IMG/VR virus record: IMGVR_UViG_3300049484_000125
Location: 1-32,373 of that record
Strand: one strand, 5' to 3'
DNA: 32,373 nucleotides
From: a virus
Shown here in pieces: positions 30,133 through 32,373 of the stretch (position 1 is its first letter; the number at the start of each line of letters is the position of its first letter). Under the pieces are notes generated by a model, which was given only the letters and a program-made list of their open reading frames with translations, was not told the DNA's origin and did not search any database. The position numbers were made by a program, and so were the translations under genes.

Positions 30133-30792
30133 ATGCGTATCCTTGTAGCTTGTGAGTTCAGTGGTGTGGTTCGTGAAGCGTTCTCCGCGCTCGGTCACGA
30201 GTCCTGGTCATGTGATTTATTGCCTACGGAAATCCCAGGCAATCACTATCAGGGTGACATCCGAGATATTTTATACAGCGGATGGGATTTGATGGTTGCA
30301 CATCCTCCCTGCACAAGGTTATGTAATTCGGGCGTTCGTTGGCTCGCAGAAAGAAACCTTTGGCAGGAAATGCGGGAAGCATCCGAGTTCTTCAAACTCA
30401 TTCTAAATGCACCTATCGCAAAGATTGCAGTTGAAAATCCGATACCCCATAAATACGCGGTTGAAATCATCGGTAGAAAATACGATCAGATAATACAACC
30501 GTATCAGTTCGGGCATGGTGAAACAAAAGCTACATGCCTTTGGCTAAAAGGTTTGCCAATGCTTGAGAGTACAAATATCGTGGAAGGTAGGGAACAAAGA
30601 ATACATAAAATGTCACCTGGAGAAAACCGTTCACATGAGCGGTCACGCACGTATCAGGGTATCGCAAACGCATTTGCGGCGCAATGGGCAGGTTGCCTAA
30701 CACCGCGTGTACCCGACTCTTTGAAGGCTGGCGTTTTGAGCCTGCCTGAATCCGTGTTCGTTGAAAATGCCTTGCCTGCCGTGAGCGGGTAA
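30133..30792 (+). CDS. cassette C gene, DNA methylase-like phage protein
   Basis: 219 residues; starts MRILVACEFSGVVREAFSAL, then HESWSCDLLPTEIPGNHYQGDI, WDLMVAHPPCTRLCNSGVRW, AVENPIPHKYAVEIIG, and YQFGHGETKATCLWLKGLP. The pattern matches a widespread phage family resembling C5-cytosine methyltransferases (nucleotide fold at the start, a PC motif in HPPCT, ENP motif), often annotated as DNA methylase-like. Activity on DNA is plausible, not shown. Family members usually end near QWA-G; here the frame runs on through attC 3 for about 30 residues encoded by the recombination site. No good ribosome site lies before the ATG, which is 7 nt after attC 2. Confidence 0.75.
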   Translation: MRILVACEFSGVVREAFSALGHESWSCDLLPTEIPGNHYQGDIRDILYSGWDLMVAHPPCTRLCNSGVRWLAERNLWQEMREASEFFKLILNAPIAKIAVENPIPHKYAVEIIGRKYDQIIQPYQFGHGETKATCLWLKGLPMLESTNIVEGREQRIHKMSPGENRSHERSRTYQGIANAFAAQWAGCLTPRVPDSLKAGVLSLPESVFVENALPAVSG

Positions 30793-30807
30793 CGCAAACC
30801 GTTAGGC
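30695..30807 (+). repeat. attC site 3 (113 nt)
   Basis: GCCTAACACCGCGTGTACCCG at the left, GAGCGGGTAACGCAAACC then GTTAGGC at the right. Same inner boxes as site 2 (GTAACGCAAACC). It overlaps the 3' end of the methylase-like frame. Confidence 0.9.
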
Positions 30808-30856
30808 GTTTTGTTGCGCGGTCAAAAACTCGTGATAAATTGGTGTCTCCAAACCC

Positions 30857-30885
30857 TTGACACGTTGTACAACGTGTAGTAAGAT
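30857..30885 (+). promoter_or_regulatory. cassette-borne promoter with 18-bp palindromic operator
   Basis: TTGACA (30857-30862), 17 nt, TAAGAT (30880-30885). A perfect 18-bp palindrome ACACGTTGTACAACGTGT (30860-30877) fills the region between the two boxes. Binding of a dimeric repressor here would block transcription of the two genes that follow. Confidence 0.75.
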
Positions 30886-30936
30886 AGGGGTATAAGTTGA
30901 TAGGCGCTATCAACAAAATCAAAAAGGAGTTTTGAA

Positions 30937-31131
30937 ATGAACAAGAATATCGTAGACACCGCAACAAACGAAGTTATCGGATCAGTCGTCACCAACCAAT
31001 CTTTGACATTTGACCAAACAATGGAACTTGCAGGTTTTGAATATGTCGAAGGTAACGAAACTGGTTGGTCAAAAGATGGCGGGCGCACCGTCTACAACGA
31101 AGAAACCGCTGAAATCGTCGAAGCCGAGTAA
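30937..31131 (+). CDS. cassette D gene 1, hypothetical, 64 residues
   Basis: AAAAAGGAG precedes the ATG by 8 nt, about 50 nt after the cassette promoter. The protein starts MNKNIVDTATNEVIGSVVTN, has a middle QTMELAGFEYVEGNETGWSK and an acidic end ETAEIVEAE. Small acidic partner-like protein; it could be an antitoxin or regulator given its promoter, but no domain supports this. It ends just before the start of the second gene. Confidence 0.6.
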   Translation: MNKNIVDTATNEVIGSVVTNQSLTFDQTMELAGFEYVEGNETGWSKDGGRTVYNEETAEIVEAE

Positions 31132-31132
31132 C

Positions 31133-31345
31133 ATGGCAGAAAAAACAAAGGGGAGCCGCAAGGCTCCCCGCACCCATCAGGCACACTGGCACGATAACAC
31201 CATCAACGCCCGAAGCGATAAACGCAAAGCAGAAATGCAAGCGGCGGCGGAGTTGAATGGCTTTGAAAAGTGGTCAACGATGATGACCTACATAAAAAAT
31301 CAGGCGTTGCAAGGCAAAGCAACTGTAAGCAAAGACAACGCCTAA
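31133..31345 (+). CDS. cassette D gene 2, basic protein, 70 residues
   Basis: Begins MAEKTKGSRKAPRTHQAHWH, strongly basic at the N-terminus, and ends QALQGKATVSKDNA. The start lies 1 nt after the previous stop. The stop TAA belongs to the GCCTAAC core of attC 4. A basic protein after an acidic one behind a palindromic operator is the layout of many toxin-antitoxin or DNA-binding pairs; function not shown. Confidence 0.6.
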   Translation: MAEKTKGSRKAPRTHQAHWHDNTINARSDKRKAEMQAAAELNGFEKWSTMMTYIKNQALQGKATVSKDNA

Positions 31346-31468
31346 CACCGCTTGCACTGGACTGGTGGGTACGGCGCGGCTCACAAGCATTATCTACACT
31401 AAAAATTTGGTTGCGCTTTCTGGCTTTATCTCCACCCTCCCACCAGCCAGTAAAGCAAACCGTTAGGC
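31339..31468 (+). repeat. attC site 4 (130 nt)
   Basis: GCCTAACACCGCTTGCACTGG at the left; CCAGCCAGTAAAGCAAACC and GTTAGGC at the right. Outer arms pair as in sites 1-3; the long middle is A/T-rich and differs. Confidence 0.9.
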
Positions 31469-31493
31469 AACCACTTTTCAAAAGGAGTTTTAC

Positions 31494-31655
31494 ATGAAAG
31501 CACACACGTTTTTCGCATGGAAGTTTTGCAAGTTTGGTTATATGTATCGCGGTGAAAACTTCTGGCAATTGCTTCTCGGCATTGTCATCATAAGCCGTAT
31601 GCCCGCTGATAGTCGTGCGGTGCAAGAGTATTGGGCAAGCAAGCAGGTTGCCTAA
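31494..31655 (+). CDS. cassette E gene, 53 residues, possibly membrane-associated
   Basis: AAAAGGAG lies 8 nt before the ATG. Starts MKAHTFFAWKFCKFGYMYRG, then a hydrophobic stretch FWQLLLGIVIISRM (residues 23-36). The stop is in the GCCTAAC core of attC 5. One gene in a cassette of only about 190 nt plus the site. No family recognised. Confidence 0.55.
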   Translation: MKAHTFFAWKFCKFGYMYRGENFWQLLLGIVIISRMPADSRAVQEYWASKQVA

Positions 31656-31739
31656 CAAAACATGCAGCGGACATTGGGCGGGCGCAGGTAATTTACTGCG
31701 AAGGTTCTACCGCCCATGCCGCTAATGTAGCCGTTAGCC
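31650..31739 (+). repeat. attC site 5 (90 nt)
   Basis: Starts GCCTAAC and ends GTTAGCC, so the next cassette begins TTAGCC. The inner arms GCAGCGGACATTGGGCGG and CCGCCCATGCCGCTAATG pair. The inner boxes differ from those of sites 1-4, indicating a different attC subtype. Confidence 0.85.
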
Positions 31740-31764
31740 TGCTTCCTTGCAGGCGGAGGTAATA

Positions 31765-32166
31765 ATGGACAAACTCGAAATTTATAAAAATAAAGCCATG
31801 CGCCTAGAAAAAGCACTTCGCCAAATTATTGATACCCGTCATCGTTCTTACGATGGCATGTTGAGCATTGCTAATTATGCGCTTGAAGAAGAAGTCCGCA
31901 TCGAAGAAGCGCAGGCTAACACCGCGTGCGGCGGAATTGGGGCGGGCGTAGGTGTCCGCAGGTTGAGAACCAGCCGCCCCAATCCGCTAATGCCTACCGT
32001 TAACCCGCTCGGAGCAAATATGGTTATTGTGAAATTAAGTCAATTGCTAGAAGTAGCCAATCGCATAATTAGCGAGTCTCGCCAGTTAGGTGATTTGAGC
32101 GAAAGAGATATTCTTGTATTGCAAACGGGTTTTCAAAAGTTGCTGCGGGGTCTAACACCGCGTTAA
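31765..32166 (+). CDS. cassette F/G fused open frame, 133 residues
   Basis: GGAGGT lies 5 nt before the ATG at 31765. The first 52 residues (MDKLEIYKNKAMRLEKALRQ, helical) end at attC 6, but the frame stays open through that site, encoding about 30 residues of Gly/Arg/Pro-rich sequence, and continues into the next cassette (MVIVKLSQLLEVANRIISES, helical). The second part also has its own ATG at 32020 with GGAG 5 nt upstream. The stop lies in attC 7. Possibly two cassette genes that read as one by chance, or a true fusion. Confidence 0.5.
   Translation: MDKLEIYKNKAMRLEKALRQIIDTRHRSYDGMLSIANYALEEEVRIEEAQANTACGGIGAGVGVRRLRTSRPNPLMPTVNPLGANMVIVKLSQLLEVANRIISESRQLGDLSERDILVLQTGFQKLLRGLTPR
31914..32005 (+). 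repeat. attC site 6 (92 nt)
   Basis: Starts GGCTAAC, the exact complement of the TTAGCC with which this cassette begins, and ends GTTAACC. Arms GCGGCGGAATTGGGGCGG and CCGCCCCAATCCGC pair. It resembles site 5 in its inner boxes. The last three bases deviate from GTTRRRY. Confidence 0.8.
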
Positions 32167-32278
32167 CCCGACAAAAGGGATTTGTCCCCGTCTCAGGCAT
32201 TTTCTCAGCCTGAATTTTTATCCGACTTATAAGGTTTGTCCTAGCCCGCCCTTTTGCGGGTTAAGCAAACCGTTAGGT
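32150..32278 (+). repeat. attC site 7 (129 nt)
   Basis: Starts GTCTAACACCGCGTTAACCCG and ends GCGGGTTAAGCAAACC plus GTTAGGT. The outer arms pair well (GCGTTAACCCG with CGGGTTAAGC). Inner box GCAAACC is as in sites 1-4. Confidence 0.85.
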
Positions 32279-32309
32279 GGCTTCATTGCCAGCCGAGAAG
32301 CGAGAGAAA

Positions 32310-32373
32310 ATGAAACACTATAAAAACAAACGTGTCATGCTAAGAAATGGTGGAAAGTTTCGCAAGGCTATTC
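32310..32373 (+). CDS. start of cassette H gene (cut by window edge)
   Basis: ATG at 32310 follows a purine-rich stretch (GAGAAGCGAGAGAAA), about 32 nt after attC 7, and the frame is open to the window end. The first 21 residues (MKHYKNKRVMLRNGGKFRKA and one more) are basic. Too short to classify; it shows that the array continues beyond the window. Confidence 0.5.
   Translation, partial: MKHYKNKRVMLRNGGKFRKAI

Noticed and set aside
29364-32373. CRISPR array or simple tandem repeat
   Set aside because: Repeated elements are 90-130 nt palindromes with variable centres and spacers of different length that carry genes; only their ends are conserved.
29085-32373. Integron integrase gene in the window
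   Set aside because: No frame of about 320 residues with tyrosine recombinase motifs is present on either strand near the array.

Overview
The window is most of the genome of a tailed double-stranded DNA phage or prophage (siphovirus-like, HK97-type head), followed at its right end by an array of integron-type gene cassettes. The host is not identifiable from the sequence. Base composition is near 48 percent GC. At least three transcription units appear to begin with a -10 box only 6-7 nt before the start codon, as expected for leaderless mRNAs, which hints at a host that translates such messages readily; that is inference.

Region 1 (1-15626, minus strand) is the late operon, read right to left: small and large terminase, portal, MuF-like head protein, a gp10-like protein, prohead protease, major capsid protein, then an island of virion surface genes. 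The island holds a decoration-like protein, two paralogous MptE/DUF115-like proteins, an Ig-like protein and a GH29 fucosidase-like domain. The head-tail connector, two tail tube-like proteins, a tail assembly chaperone pair with a CCCAAAC slippery site, and the start of the tape measure protein (cut by the window edge) follow.

Region 2 (15630-21800, minus strand) holds small zinc-ribbon proteins, a holin-like cluster, a calcineurin-type phosphoesterase, an SH3 lipoprotein, several tiny membrane proteins, and a 500-bp stretch with seven copies of a 9-bp word (TGCCACTAG) that also carries two overlapping open frames.

Region 3 (21814-27200, minus strand) holds a NinG-like recombination protein, a winged-helix-like regulator behind a perfect sigma70-type promoter, many unknown small genes, an MT-A70 adenine methyltransferase paired with a nuclease-like protein, and a 500-nt gene-free stretch that looks like a structured RNA. 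A divergent control region with a 13-bp-arm palindrome lies at 27180-27295.

Region 4 (27294-29357, plus strand) holds small early-type genes and a tRNA-Met(CAT) whose 5' half overlaps the end of a coding frame.

Region 5 (29364-32373, plus strand) is a run of seven attC-like recombination sites (GCCTAAC ... GTTAGGC, imperfect palindromes of 90-130 nt) separating short cassettes, most with one or two tiny genes whose stop codon is supplied by the attC core. One cassette carries a phage-type DNA methylase-like gene, and one carries its own promoter with an 18-bp palindromic operator. No integron integrase is present, so this is an integrase-less cassette cluster attached to or carried by a phage. 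It is the most unusual part of the window.
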